A stretch of DNA of 22,051 bases from Planctomycetota bacterium (GTDB lineage Bacteria > Planctomycetota > Phycisphaerae > Phycisphaerales > SM1A02): contig JACNLR010000177.1 in NCBI GenBank assembly GCA_014381385.1, positions 1 to 22,051 on the forward strand, written 5' to 3'. Within the stretch, counting starts at the first letter, position 1; each line of letters starts with the position of its first letter. The position numbers and the translations under genes were made by a program. Positions 15,494-22,051 of the stretch are shown one piece after another. The notes under the pieces are model-generated. The model made no database searches. It saw only the letters and a list, made by a program, of their open reading frames with translations, and was not told the origin of the DNA.

Positions 15494-17152
15494 ATGGTGG
15501 ACAAGGTTTTCACAACAGTTAGTATTGCGGCGCTTTGTTTCGTAACGCACGCAGAAGAATTGCATTCAGTCGGGCTTGAAAATATGGCAAAACGGTTGCA
15601 AGGTGATGTAAGACTCATCGCTATGGGTGATTCTTATAGTTCCCCATATTTTGCAAGAGTCCCATTGGCGGGGCTTCGTGTTTGGCCAATTGAAAAAATC
15701 AGCGCAATGAGTAGCGGCGCGCCCACAAGTTCTGATACCTTTATATGCACTCCTTACTGCAATCCGTCGTCGCTCATTTTGTCTAGCGATTCACTCGGAT
15801 ATGCAATAGAACGCGACTCTTCGAAGTCTTTTTTCACACTACCAATTTTCGGGCTACAAGAGTTTTACACATCAACTGCATTTGATGATGAAGGGAACGA
15901 TACACTTTTTACAATCAGTCTTGATGGTGATGGATTGGAACATTTGTCCAGCGGTGTGCATGGCCCATTCGCCCAAGCGGGTGATGATGTAAAGTTTCGC
16001 TTTCTATACAGATCGGCTAGCAATAGCAAACAACAGTTGAATAGTGTAAAGGCCTACGATGGCAACGAATTGGTAAGCATTATGCACTTACGCGATAACG
16101 CAAGACCGTATTGGCATCTTGGCGAAAACCCAGATTACGATGTACGAGAACCAGCACCAGAACAAATAAATGCGTACGCAGTCGATTTCCCTGCTCGCAA
16201 CAATACTCAAAATAGTATGAATATGAAGTTTGAACAGACTGGTTCGCTCGCTGGTACAAATCAATATTTAGTGCCTGCTGGCTCAGTCTATTACCACCAA
16301 GATGAAAATGGAGAAAGGGAAACTGGCCTTTATTTCAGTTACGTTTCAGATTCGAGTTGGTCATACTACGGATTTGGATGCGATGCAGAAGGTAATGATA
16401 CGCACGACAAGCGGTTTGCAAAATCGCAGTTTACCCATTGGCTCGATGTAACTACGCTTGATAGAGAGCAACCTGTTGTGTTTATGTGGTATTTAGCACC
16501 AGAGTTTGCAGATTACAGCAGCTCAATTACATTAATGACAAACATGATTGCACAAGCGGAGGGTTCAGCAAAACAGATCGGTATTACAACTGTTGAGCAC
16601 CTTATCGTAGTTGCCCCTTTGTTCCAGTTGGATAACAGTTCAGACATATCAAAAGAATTTATTACGTACCAACAACAGGCTGCTTTTGACATTGCAAGTA
16701 CCACACCAAACGTTGCTGCTGCATCGCTCTTTTCTGCAACTGACGAAGTATTATTCGATGGACCAAACGGTATTCCATGGCTTCTTTACCATGGCTTTGA
16801 CCACTTTGAATTTGGAACGAACTCTATTAATCTTGTCGAAGAGACAAACGGGGATTTGTTTGACCCTTGGGTTATTCATCCAAGTTCTCCAAATGCTGCA
16901 GCGTTTTTCAGCACCATCCTCGGTGAAATTATAAGAAAGGCTGGGTGCAAAGCAGATGTTGTAGCAGATGGGTATATCAACACTACAGATCTCCTTGCAG
17001 TCATTGGTCACATCGGGCAGGAATATATTGAAGAAGATATTAATGAAGATGGCATCGTCGATATCCAAGATTTGTTGCTCGTGATTGACGGCTGGGGCGC
17101 ATGTTGGCCAATACAGGCACCCTACAATACTCCCACGTTTCGTTCAAATTAA
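15494..17152 (+). CDS. Secreted SGNH-hydrolase-like protein with C-terminal dockerin-like module
   Basis: A 552-residue exported protein. The N-terminus has a hydrophobic signal peptide with a likely cut after THA (residue 20). GDSYSS (residues 45-50) matches block I of SGNH/GDSL hydrolases with nucleophile Ser47, and D457 and H462 in FDPWVIHPS fit the distal Asp-x-x-x-x-His site. The middle region is an insertion rich in Asp, Asn, Ser and Tyr that I do not recognise. The end (about residues 490-545) holds two dockerin-like loops: DVVADGYINTTD, imperfect, and DINEDGIVDIQD, a full calcium loop, each followed by an LLLVI-type helix and WGAC. It is convergent with another dockerin-type gene, leaving 43 bp. 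A carbohydrate or polymer esterase role is inference. Confidence 0.65.
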   Translation: MVDKVFTTVSIAALCFVTHAEELHSVGLENMAKRLQGDVRLIAMGDSYSSPYFARVPLAGLRVWPIEKISAMSSGAPTSSDTFICTPYCNPSSLILSSDSLGYAIERDSSKSFFTLPIFGLQEFYTSTAFDDEGNDTLFTISLDGDGLEHLSSGVHGPFAQAGDDVKFRFLYRSASNSKQQLNSVKAYDGNELVSIMHLRDNARPYWHLGENPDYDVREPAPEQINAYAVDFPARNNTQNSMNMKFEQTGSLAGTNQYLVPAGSVYYHQDENGERETGLYFSYVSDSSWSYYGFGCDAEGNDTHDKRFAKSQFTHWLDVTTLDREQPVVFMWYLAPEFADYSSSITLMTNMIAQAEGSAKQIGITTVEHLIVVAPLFQLDNSSDISKEFITYQQQAAFDIASTTPNVAAASLFSATDEVLFDGPNGIPWLLYHGFDHFEFGTNSINLVEETNGDLFDPWVIHPSSPNAAAFFSTILGEIIRKAGCKADVVADGYINTTDLLAVIGHIGQEYIEEDINEDGIVDIQDLLLVIDGWGACWPIQAPYNTPTFRSN

Positions 17153-17195
17153 ATATATGCGCGCGTATGGAAGCACGGATTCAAAGTGAATTGAA

Positions 17196-19460
17196 TCAGT
17201 CGCAAGTCGTTTCCCAACTAACTAAAACCGAAAGAATGTCGTGAATGTCAACCTTGCCATCCCCACAAGAAGGATAAACATCGGACCGACCACTCCCAGT
17301 TTCAAAATCAGAAATGACTTGCAACAAGTCATTCAAATCTATAACACCATCACCACCCTCGGGTGCACAGTCCTTCAGGCAGTTAACACCAAAATCAGTC
17401 TCATCTGTTTCAAACAGTGTAGCCGAGTCCACGAGCAGAGTGAAGGGGTCATTTGATTGCGCACTTAGTCGAATGCGAACGCTTCCGTCCACATCTATCC
17501 AATACCGAGATAGTTTGATAGGTACGTGAAGAACAAATCTTCTCTGATCAATTCCAATTACGCTGGGGTCTAATTCAGATTCCCAAATCCATTTATCTTG
17601 CGTCGTGTCAAACCACATCACTTCTGCGGGAACATTTTCTACTAGCGACCACTCTCCTGTTGTCGTGTTTTGTAGCGAGAAAGAAAGATCTGCTTCACTA
17701 CTGGGCGAAACCAAGTCACCCTCTAGCCGTAAATCGAGCATCAACTGCATTTCCCTTGTTTGGGAGCAGTCGAAATCAGTACTAAAAATGATATCGCTTT
17801 CAATTCTATTATTATCAGAAACAAACTCTGAACCAATGCTCAGAACATCGTTTTCATATTCTTCTTTCCAGTTCCAGTCTGAATTTTGAATCTTTTGAAC
17901 AGCGTTTTCTTCTGCGACCCCAACACTCACCGAATAACTTTCAACCTCGGTGAGCCAAACCTGTCCAAAAATATCGTCGAAATCTCTCCAGTTTTGCATT
18001 AGTTCGCTCGTCGACCAAACTAAAAATTTGTTTATTCCCTTTGACCTAAACATTGCTAATAGATTTCTCACTGACCATTTATCCGGAGTTGTAATCTCGC
18101 CTTCCCAACCTGTCACAAACCCAGTGCCCACTAGAGGTATCCAGGGCATTATCAAATCAGCAGCATACCCTTCGTACGATTCCATACATGCCTCAATGTT
18201 CGCCCTGTGAACTCTAGACCACGCAAGTCCTGGCTCTTCATTTTCTTGGAGATGTAATTCAGAAACGCAATACATTTCTGCTGATTGTTCGTCTGAAGAC
18301 CCTTTTTGAATCAAAGTAAACCAACTTGCTGACTGATGGCGCCTATTTCTAAAAACCCTTTTTGGGCTACCTGGAATACTCTGGAATCCATCTGTACTAA
18401 TTGAAGTGTCGAAGTTACTGCAGATTACATCTGGCCAAACTTCCTTAATAGGGTCAAAAAAAGCTTCTTTCATCGCGGCATCACAAAGTGTTGAGAGTAC
18501 GCCGTCGTACCAACTCGTCCAAGATTGGTTTTCTTCAATTGTCCAATCACCGGGTACTGGTGGATTCATCCCATTAGCAACCGCCTCATCATATAACTGT
18601 TTTAAAGTTACGTTATACACAGGTAGAACAAGAGAGTCCCACCGTTCATCTGGAATACCATCGCTTCTTAGACCCGCAAGATCTCGGAACGCTCTAACTC
18701 CCTTATCTCCCCAATACGTAACCATTGGCCAGTATTCCGTGTCGAAAGCGAATCTTTCTGGGATAGGCAACGTACCAAGAGCAACTCTCGTTTGGTAATG
18801 CGTTAAAAAAGACTGCATCCAAGTCTTCATTTCTTCTACACCATTTTCGTTCCAGGGAGAAAGCCACCCGCCCATAAAACCCATACCCGGCTCACAGGGA
18901 TCACTTATATCTGGTTTTATCTGATCACACCAGTGTAAAAAGAGCGCATCGGCGTACATCCAATGTTGTACAGCATCGGGGTGTGGGCAAGGATCGCCAT
19001 TACCCATACCAAGTTCTTGCAACATTATTGTTGGTGAATCACCGTAGAGATCACCGTACGACGCGTATTGGTTGACTATTTTACTTACAACAGACCAAGG
19101 TGATCTTTGGTAGCAAGGGCATCCTAATTCACAACATTCTTGGGGAACACTTTCGCACCACACTCCAGAAGTCACCTTTATCACGGGCTTAATAGTGCCA
19201 TCGGCAACCCTTGCATGCACTGTTCCGCCGTTTGGAATTGACCAAGTAAAAACTTCTGGGAATTCATACACGACAGAGGGTAATGTAACTGCCTGTTCAT
19301 CTGATTTTGAATCGGGTGCCAAATGCGAATCTGTTCGATTCAGATTGGAATTTCTCGTTTGGGTGGTTGGTTTATTCACAGCTCCAGCCAAAATCAAGCA
19401 CGTGAAAACGCATGCTAAAACCCCCGCAAAATACGCTTTGTTTTTAACATCACCAAACAT
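17196..19460 (-). CDS. Secreted protein of unknown family with degenerate C-terminal dockerin-like module
   Basis: A 754-residue predicted exported protein with a signal peptide (hydrophobic about residues 9-27, likely cut after AGA). The large middle part, about residues 60-520, is rich in Trp, Asp and Cys (for example CELGCPCYQR) and has segments such as FAFDTEYWP and FLVWSTSELMQNW. These suggest a TIM-barrel-like or glycoside-hydrolase-like domain, but I do not recognise a family. A beta-rich region (about 540-690) may be a carbohydrate-binding-like module. The end carries two loops, GGDGVIDLNDLLQVI and CGDGKVDIHDILSVL, both lacking the first Asp ligand. The ATG at 19460 is preferred over the adjacent GTG at 19463 because promoter spacing puts +1 on it. 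Confidence 0.7.
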   Translation of the reverse strand: MFGDVKNKAYFAGVLACVFTCLILAGAVNKPTTQTRNSNLNRTDSHLAPDSKSDEQAVTLPSVVYEFPEVFTWSIPNGGTVHARVADGTIKPVIKVTSGVWCESVPQECCELGCPCYQRSPWSVVSKIVNQYASYGDLYGDSPTIMLQELGMGNGDPCPHPDAVQHWMYADALFLHWCDQIKPDISDPCEPGMGFMGGWLSPWNENGVEEMKTWMQSFLTHYQTRVALGTLPIPERFAFDTEYWPMVTYWGDKGVRAFRDLAGLRSDGIPDERWDSLVLPVYNVTLKQLYDEAVANGMNPPVPGDWTIEENQSWTSWYDGVLSTLCDAAMKEAFFDPIKEVWPDVICSNFDTSISTDGFQSIPGSPKRVFRNRRHQSASWFTLIQKGSSDEQSAEMYCVSELHLQENEEPGLAWSRVHRANIEACMESYEGYAADLIMPWIPLVGTGFVTGWEGEITTPDKWSVRNLLAMFRSKGINKFLVWSTSELMQNWRDFDDIFGQVWLTEVESYSVSVGVAEENAVQKIQNSDWNWKEEYENDVLSIGSEFVSDNNRIESDIIFSTDFDCSQTREMQLMLDLRLEGDLVSPSSEADLSFSLQNTTTGEWSLVENVPAEVMWFDTTQDKWIWESELDPSVIGIDQRRFVLHVPIKLSRYWIDVDGSVRIRLSAQSNDPFTLLVDSATLFETDETDFGVNCLKDCAPEGGDGVIDLNDLLQVISDFETGSGRSDVYPSCGDGKVDIHDILSVLVSWETTCD

Positions 19461-19466
19461 CACTCT

Positions 19467-19495
19467 AGTATATTTATGAAAGCACAGAATACCAA
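19467..19495 (-). promoter_or_regulatory. Putative promoter giving a leaderless transcript of the large secreted-protein gene
   Basis: On the minus strand, TTGGTA (19495-19490), a 17-bp spacer and TATACT (19472-19467) are followed after exactly 6 nt by the ATG at 19460. Hexamer matches are 4 of 6 and 5 of 6. No Shine-Dalgarno precedes the start. Confidence 0.55.
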
Positions 19496-19573
19496 CAGAA
19501 ACACTGCATAAATCACTTTTTTTAGTCCTATAACATCAGTTTAAAGCCAGTCTCGATCATATTTACAAACGAA

Positions 19574-20317
19574 TTACTGAACCCACGGTCTAATATCAAT
19601 TGACCATTCTTGAGGATCTGGCGTTTTAATACTCAGTAAATTTTCTTCTTCTTGAGACAGCACATTCATTTGCATATCAGTCAAGCGGCTCACGCGCTTA
19701 GTTCCGTCTATCTCGATTGTGTTAACACCAACTGGTAACCACGTTTTAGGATTGTAAAACAAGTCAATTGATTCCCACTCGTCATCTTCTTTTGGAAGCA
19801 AGTGCAATCCAATAACCTCTTCTGGTAATGAAGCAAGTAATCCCTCGGTTGGCTTAGGAATACGAACAACATTAAATTTTGCAAGAATTGATTCTTTCGA
19901 CTGCCCGATTGGAAGAGGTATCGGCCCGCTGCCAAGTTCAAATGGATTTATATCTTCTTCTCCCGGTGCGATGAGTTCGCGCTTAATAAATTGTTTTTTA
20001 TCATGGTCAACCTCGGCCATCCAGCGACCGGAAAAAATAAAATGTTTTACTTTCTCTTCTCTTCGGCGACCAATTGTGAGCGTGTCAAACAAAATCGCTG
20101 CTTCTTTCTTCTTGTTATCACTCTCTCTGTACAGCAATTTTCCTGTTCTTATCTCGCGCCGATCTAAAATTGGGTCTAAACGAATATATACAACATTTGC
20201 AGTAAGCGAAGAAACCTTGGCAGCTTCGATGTTCTCAAGGATTTCCTCTACAGATTGTTCGCTTGCTGGAAAACAAGACGAAATTACTGCGAGCAGCATG
20301 CCAAATAAAACATGCAT
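19574..20317 (-). CDS. LolA-like outer-membrane lipoprotein carrier-type protein
   Basis: A 247-residue exported protein. The N-terminus is a signal sequence ending ISSCFPAS, which could be cut by signal peptidase I or, with Cys15, be a weak lipobox. The mature part opens with a helix (VEEILENIEAAKVSSLTANVVY) and continues as alternating strands with FSGRWMAEVDHDKKQFIKREL. This resembles the FxGxxxWxxDxxxKQ block of LolA/LolB-fold proteins, which bind lipid tails in the periplasm. The ATG at 20317 overlaps the upstream stop as TGATG; an in-frame GTG two codons earlier is possible. It is last in the ispF operon. The fold is likely; the cargo is unknown. Confidence 0.55.
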   Translation of the reverse strand: MHVLFGMLLAVISSCFPASEQSVEEILENIEAAKVSSLTANVVYIRLDPILDRREIRTGKLLYRESDNKKKEAAILFDTLTIGRRREEKVKHFIFSGRWMAEVDHDKKQFIKRELIAPGEEDINPFELGSGPIPLPIGQSKESILAKFNVVRIPKPTEGLLASLPEEVIGLHLLPKEDDEWESIDLFYNPKTWLPVGVNTIEIDGTKRVSRLTDMQMNVLSQEEENLLSIKTPDPQEWSIDIRPWVQ

Positions 20318-20823
20318 CAACACTTCGCCATCTCATGCATAAGTTCTAGAAGACACTCACGAGCACCCTGAAGTTGCCTATCGTTTTGTGTGAGCGCTAG
20401 AATGCGGTTTGCTTTTTCTATGTAGTTTGTTCGCATTTTTGGAACGGAATCTGTAAAGTTATCAAACACATCTGCTAATTTTATAAGTCTGCCCTGCCAC
20501 GGTCCTTGGGCAAGTTGCTCGTCGTACGAAACTTCCCTGATAGTTTGTTCTAGTCGCATATCTTTTGTCATCACTGCAACGTAGTCAGCAACTTCCTGAC
20601 CAAAAGCATTTAGAATATCGTCGTAATCAACGTCACAATCTTCGATCGTGTCGTGTAACAAAGCACCTGCAAGAACAGCTGGGTCGTCAAAACCAAAAAC
20701 TAAATGAATCGTCATCGCGACACGAACGCAATGTGAAACATACGGTCGCTTGTCGTACCTTGTTTGATTTCTGTGTGCGTTCGCTGCAAAAGCTGCTGCA
20801 CCTTGCCAAAGTGATTTGCCCAT
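20317..20823 (-). CDS. Small HD-domain hydrolase of RelA/SpoT (Mesh1-like) type
   Basis: A 168-residue stand-alone HD phosphohydrolase. Metal and catalytic residues line up with the hydrolase domain of RelA/SpoT proteins: H31 (SHCVRVA), H57-D58 (LLHD), the E61-D62 pair (TIED) and D118 with N122 (KLADVFDNF). Proteins of this size hydrolyse (p)ppGpp or related nucleotides; the retained ED pair fits 3'-pyrophosphohydrolase activity. There is no synthetase or TGS domain. The start overlaps the ispF stop (TAATG) with a GAGG Shine-Dalgarno 9 nt upstream, and the stop overlaps the LolA-like start. The substrate is inferred. Confidence 0.8.
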   Translation of the reverse strand: MGKSLWQGAAAFAANAHRNQTRYDKRPYVSHCVRVAMTIHLVFGFDDPAVLAGALLHDTIEDCDVDYDDILNAFGQEVADYVAVMTKDMRLEQTIREVSYDEQLAQGPWQGRLIKLADVFDNFTDSVPKMRTNYIEKANRILALTQNDRQLQGARECLLELMHEMAKC

Positions 20824-21305
20824 TATTGCTTTCCTCTTTGGACTAACGCAACAACATGTACTTCGATTGCCCCGCTTCGCAACGTATCTTCGTGCGTTTT
20901 ACCCTTGATGTTCACTGGTGATGCTGTAAGACTATGGATGGAATCGCAAATTTGATCTCGATATGGACCAATTTTTGGTTCGTCGCAGAGTACGGTGATA
21001 TCGATATTGCAAATTACCCATCCACCAGTATTGGCACGGTGTACAGCCTCAAGTAAAAAATCTTTTGAGTCTCTATCCTTATGGCTTGGGTCGCTGTTTG
21101 GGAAGAGGGTTCCAATATCTGGTTCACCAATCGCAGATAGAATCGCATCGCTTACAGCGTGCAGCACCGCATCCCCATCGCTATGGGAGATAGCGCCAAG
21201 AGTACAATCGAGCGTCACGCCACCAAGAACCAATTCATTTCGTCCACCATCAGCCACCTCAGCAAGCCTATGTATGTCATATCCATGTCCAACTCTAATA
21301 TCCAT
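20823..21305 (-). CDS. ispF: 2-C-methyl-D-erythritol 2,4-cyclodiphosphate synthase
   Basis: Catalyses cyclisation in the MEP isoprenoid pathway, as a trimer in the cytosol. The zinc ligands D10 and H12 (GHGYDIHRL) and H41 (ISHSDGDAVLHA) are present, followed by SAIGEPDIGTLFPNSDPSHKDRDS, the usual substrate loop. The C-terminal substrate motif reads VNIKGKTHEDTLRSGAIEV, which departs from the common KATTTE form while keeping the first Lys and the Glu. Length (160 aa) is normal. It heads a three-gene operon. TACAAT lies 8 nt before the ATG with no Shine-Dalgarno. Start codons of ispF and the divergent lipoprotein gene are 42 bp apart. Confidence 0.93.
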   Translation of the reverse strand: MDIRVGHGYDIHRLAEVADGGRNELVLGGVTLDCTLGAISHSDGDAVLHAVSDAILSAIGEPDIGTLFPNSDPSHKDRDSKDFLLEAVHRANTGGWVICNIDITVLCDEPKIGPYRDQICDSIHSLTASPVNIKGKTHEDTLRSGAIEVHVVALVQRGKQ

Positions 21306-21313
21306 AGAGAGGT

Positions 21314-21335
21314 ATTGTACTCCCCAAAACAGAAT
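21314..21335 (-). promoter_or_regulatory. Possible ispF promoter
   Basis: On the minus strand TACAAT (21319-21314) ends 8 nt before the ispF ATG. A TCGGCA-like -35 lies a little further upstream with a spacer of about 16 bp. It would give a leader of one or two nucleotides. It sits in the 42-bp gap shared with the divergent lipoprotein gene. Confidence 0.35.
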
Positions 21336-21347
21336 TGCCGATGTACC

Positions 21348-21863
21348 ATGACAACCATGCGACTATTCAACCTTACTATTTTCATTCTTCCGCTCTTCGT
21401 GTTAACTGGGTGTCAAATGTACACACCGGGCGGAAACCCGTTTTTTAATGGCCCAGACAGCGCTGCAACGTACCAATCAACGGAAGAGTTTCCTAAAACT
21501 GTGACTATTATTGATACCAGAACTGGCGAGCACATTTTTGTCATGGAAATTCCTGTTGGCAAAAAACTCGTAGTCGATTTTATTGAGGATTCGGGTGATA
21601 ACCCTGTTCTCACGCCTGATTTGATGACGTGGGAAGTCTATGCAAATGATGTCTCATTTGGACCACTCTCGAATTCTCTAACGGTCCCAAACAGGTGGTC
21701 AAGGCGGCTTGATGTTGCAATGCGAGATTCGAGTGAATTCGCAAACCCTCGACACGATCGGCCACTTAGTGTGGACGAAGTAAACGACCAGCCAGACTGG
21801 TGGACGGCGGATGGTGGTGAACTTGACACCTCCGACCCCGTAAACGGCTACGACCCCGAGTAA
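21348..21863 (+). CDS. Small predicted lipoprotein of unknown function
   Basis: A 171-residue protein with a lipoprotein signal: basic and hydrophobic N-terminus, then lipobox LTGC with Cys22 as the lipidation site. The mature part has a strand-rich segment with TVTIIDTRTGEHIFVMEIPVG and KKLVVDFIED, then an acidic, Pro- and Trp-containing tail ending DPVNGYDPE. I do not recognise a family; short lipoproteins like this are frequent near planctomycete envelope genes. The ATG at 21348 is chosen because the signal peptide begins there; the open frame continues upstream into ispF antisense sequence. A second ATG three codons on is also possible. No Shine-Dalgarno is visible. Confidence 0.7.
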   Translation: MTTMRLFNLTIFILPLFVLTGCQMYTPGGNPFFNGPDSAATYQSTEEFPKTVTIIDTRTGEHIFVMEIPVGKKLVVDFIEDSGDNPVLTPDLMTWEVYANDVSFGPLSNSLTVPNRWSRRLDVAMRDSSEFANPRHDRPLSVDEVNDQPDWWTADGGELDTSDPVNGYDPE

Positions 21864-21933
21864 CAATACAAATCTCCGTTAGTGCCCCCCCCATCTCCTC
21901 TTTGGGGTTTTGTTGGGTGCCTGTCCCCAAACG

Positions 21934-22051
21934 AGTCTGACCCCAAAAAGGAGTCTGACCCCAAAGGAGTCTGACCCCAAAGGAGTCTGACCCCAAAGGA
22001 GTCTGACCCCAGAGGAGTCTGACCCCAGAGGAGTCTGACCCCAGAGGAGTC
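21934..22051 (+). repeat. Tandem array of a 16-bp repeat, AGTCTGACCCCAAAGG, cut by the window end
   Basis: There are seven full units and the start of an eighth. The first is 18 bp (two extra A, 21934-21951) and the others are exactly 16 bp, starting at 21952, 21968, 21984, 22000, 22016, 22032 and 22048. The first four end in AAAGG or AAAAAGG, and those from 22000 on in AGAGG. Just before is GGGTGCCTGTCCCC and an opposite-facing arm CTCCTCTTTGGGG (21895-21907), which can pair with the units. GTCTGACCCC and TGCCTGTCCCC motifs of this style recur as REP-like repeats in several bacteria; an association with IS200-like RAYT transposases is recalled, not verified here. Confidence 0.85.

Noticed and set aside
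17153..17195. Bidirectional terminator between the two secreted-protein genes
   Set aside because: GATTCA/TGAATC forms only a 6-bp stem without a T-run, and ATATGCGCGCGTAT is short, so the support is too weak.
21159..21347. A longer upstream start for the lipoprotein gene
   Set aside because: The extension is antisense to ispF and would bury the signal peptide in the middle of the protein.
21766..21996. A minus-strand open frame with repeated GVRLLWGQ-like peptides
   Set aside because: It is a translation of the tandem 16-bp repeat and the antisense of the lipoprotein gene, not a protein gene.
21934..22051. CRISPR array
   Set aside because: The units are directly adjacent with no spacers and are too short for CRISPR repeats.

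Overview
The window most resembles a planctomycete, probably a marine relative of the Phycisphaerae. The grounds are moderate A+T-rich base composition, a Gram-negative envelope gene set (lpxA, Skp-like and LolA-like proteins), two secreted proteins ending in dockerin-like duplicated calcium-loop modules of the kind common in that group, and sparse Shine-Dalgarno use. This is inferred from gene content; no rRNA is present.

Layout. (1) Positions 1-2123: the 3' part of a fabF-like ketosynthase meets a convergent pair, an IscA/ErpA-type Fe-S carrier and a voltage-gated-type potassium channel. (2) Positions 2266-7579: a tight plus-strand run of panC (pantothenate), nadD (NAD), rimO (S12 methylthiolation), lepA (EF-4) and a Skp/OmpH-like periplasmic chaperone. 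(3) Positions 7539-12369: lipB on the minus strand overlaps the chaperone gene tail to tail and diverges from lpxA with only 25 bp between start codons. lpxA overlaps a WalJ/YycJ-like metallo-hydrolase and is followed by ftsK. (4) Positions 12370-13051: the only long gene-free stretch. It holds a MITE-like element with 25-bp perfect terminal inverted repeats, then a candidate structured RNA of about 310 nt ending in a strong intrinsic terminator. (5) Positions 13052-15462: an acyl-CoA carboxylase carboxyltransferase (MccB type) overlapping a short-chain dehydrogenase. (6) Positions 15494-19460: two convergent genes for secreted proteins with dockerin-like ends. (7) Positions 19574-21305: a minus-strand operon of ispF, a small RelA/SpoT-type HD hydrolase and a LolA-like protein. 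(8) Positions 21348-22051: a lipoprotein gene followed by a tandem 16-bp repeat array that runs off the window end.

The most interesting signals are non-coding. The candidate RNA carries an elaborate irregular hairpin, a 13-nt perfect match to the complement of the usual 16S rRNA 3' tail and a 14-codon ORF. The repeats near 12.5 kb and 22 kb look like two forms of one family. Several promoters place the -10 box 6-8 nt before the start codon, predicting leaderless mRNAs. All of this comes from reading the sequence by eye; no search or folding program was run.
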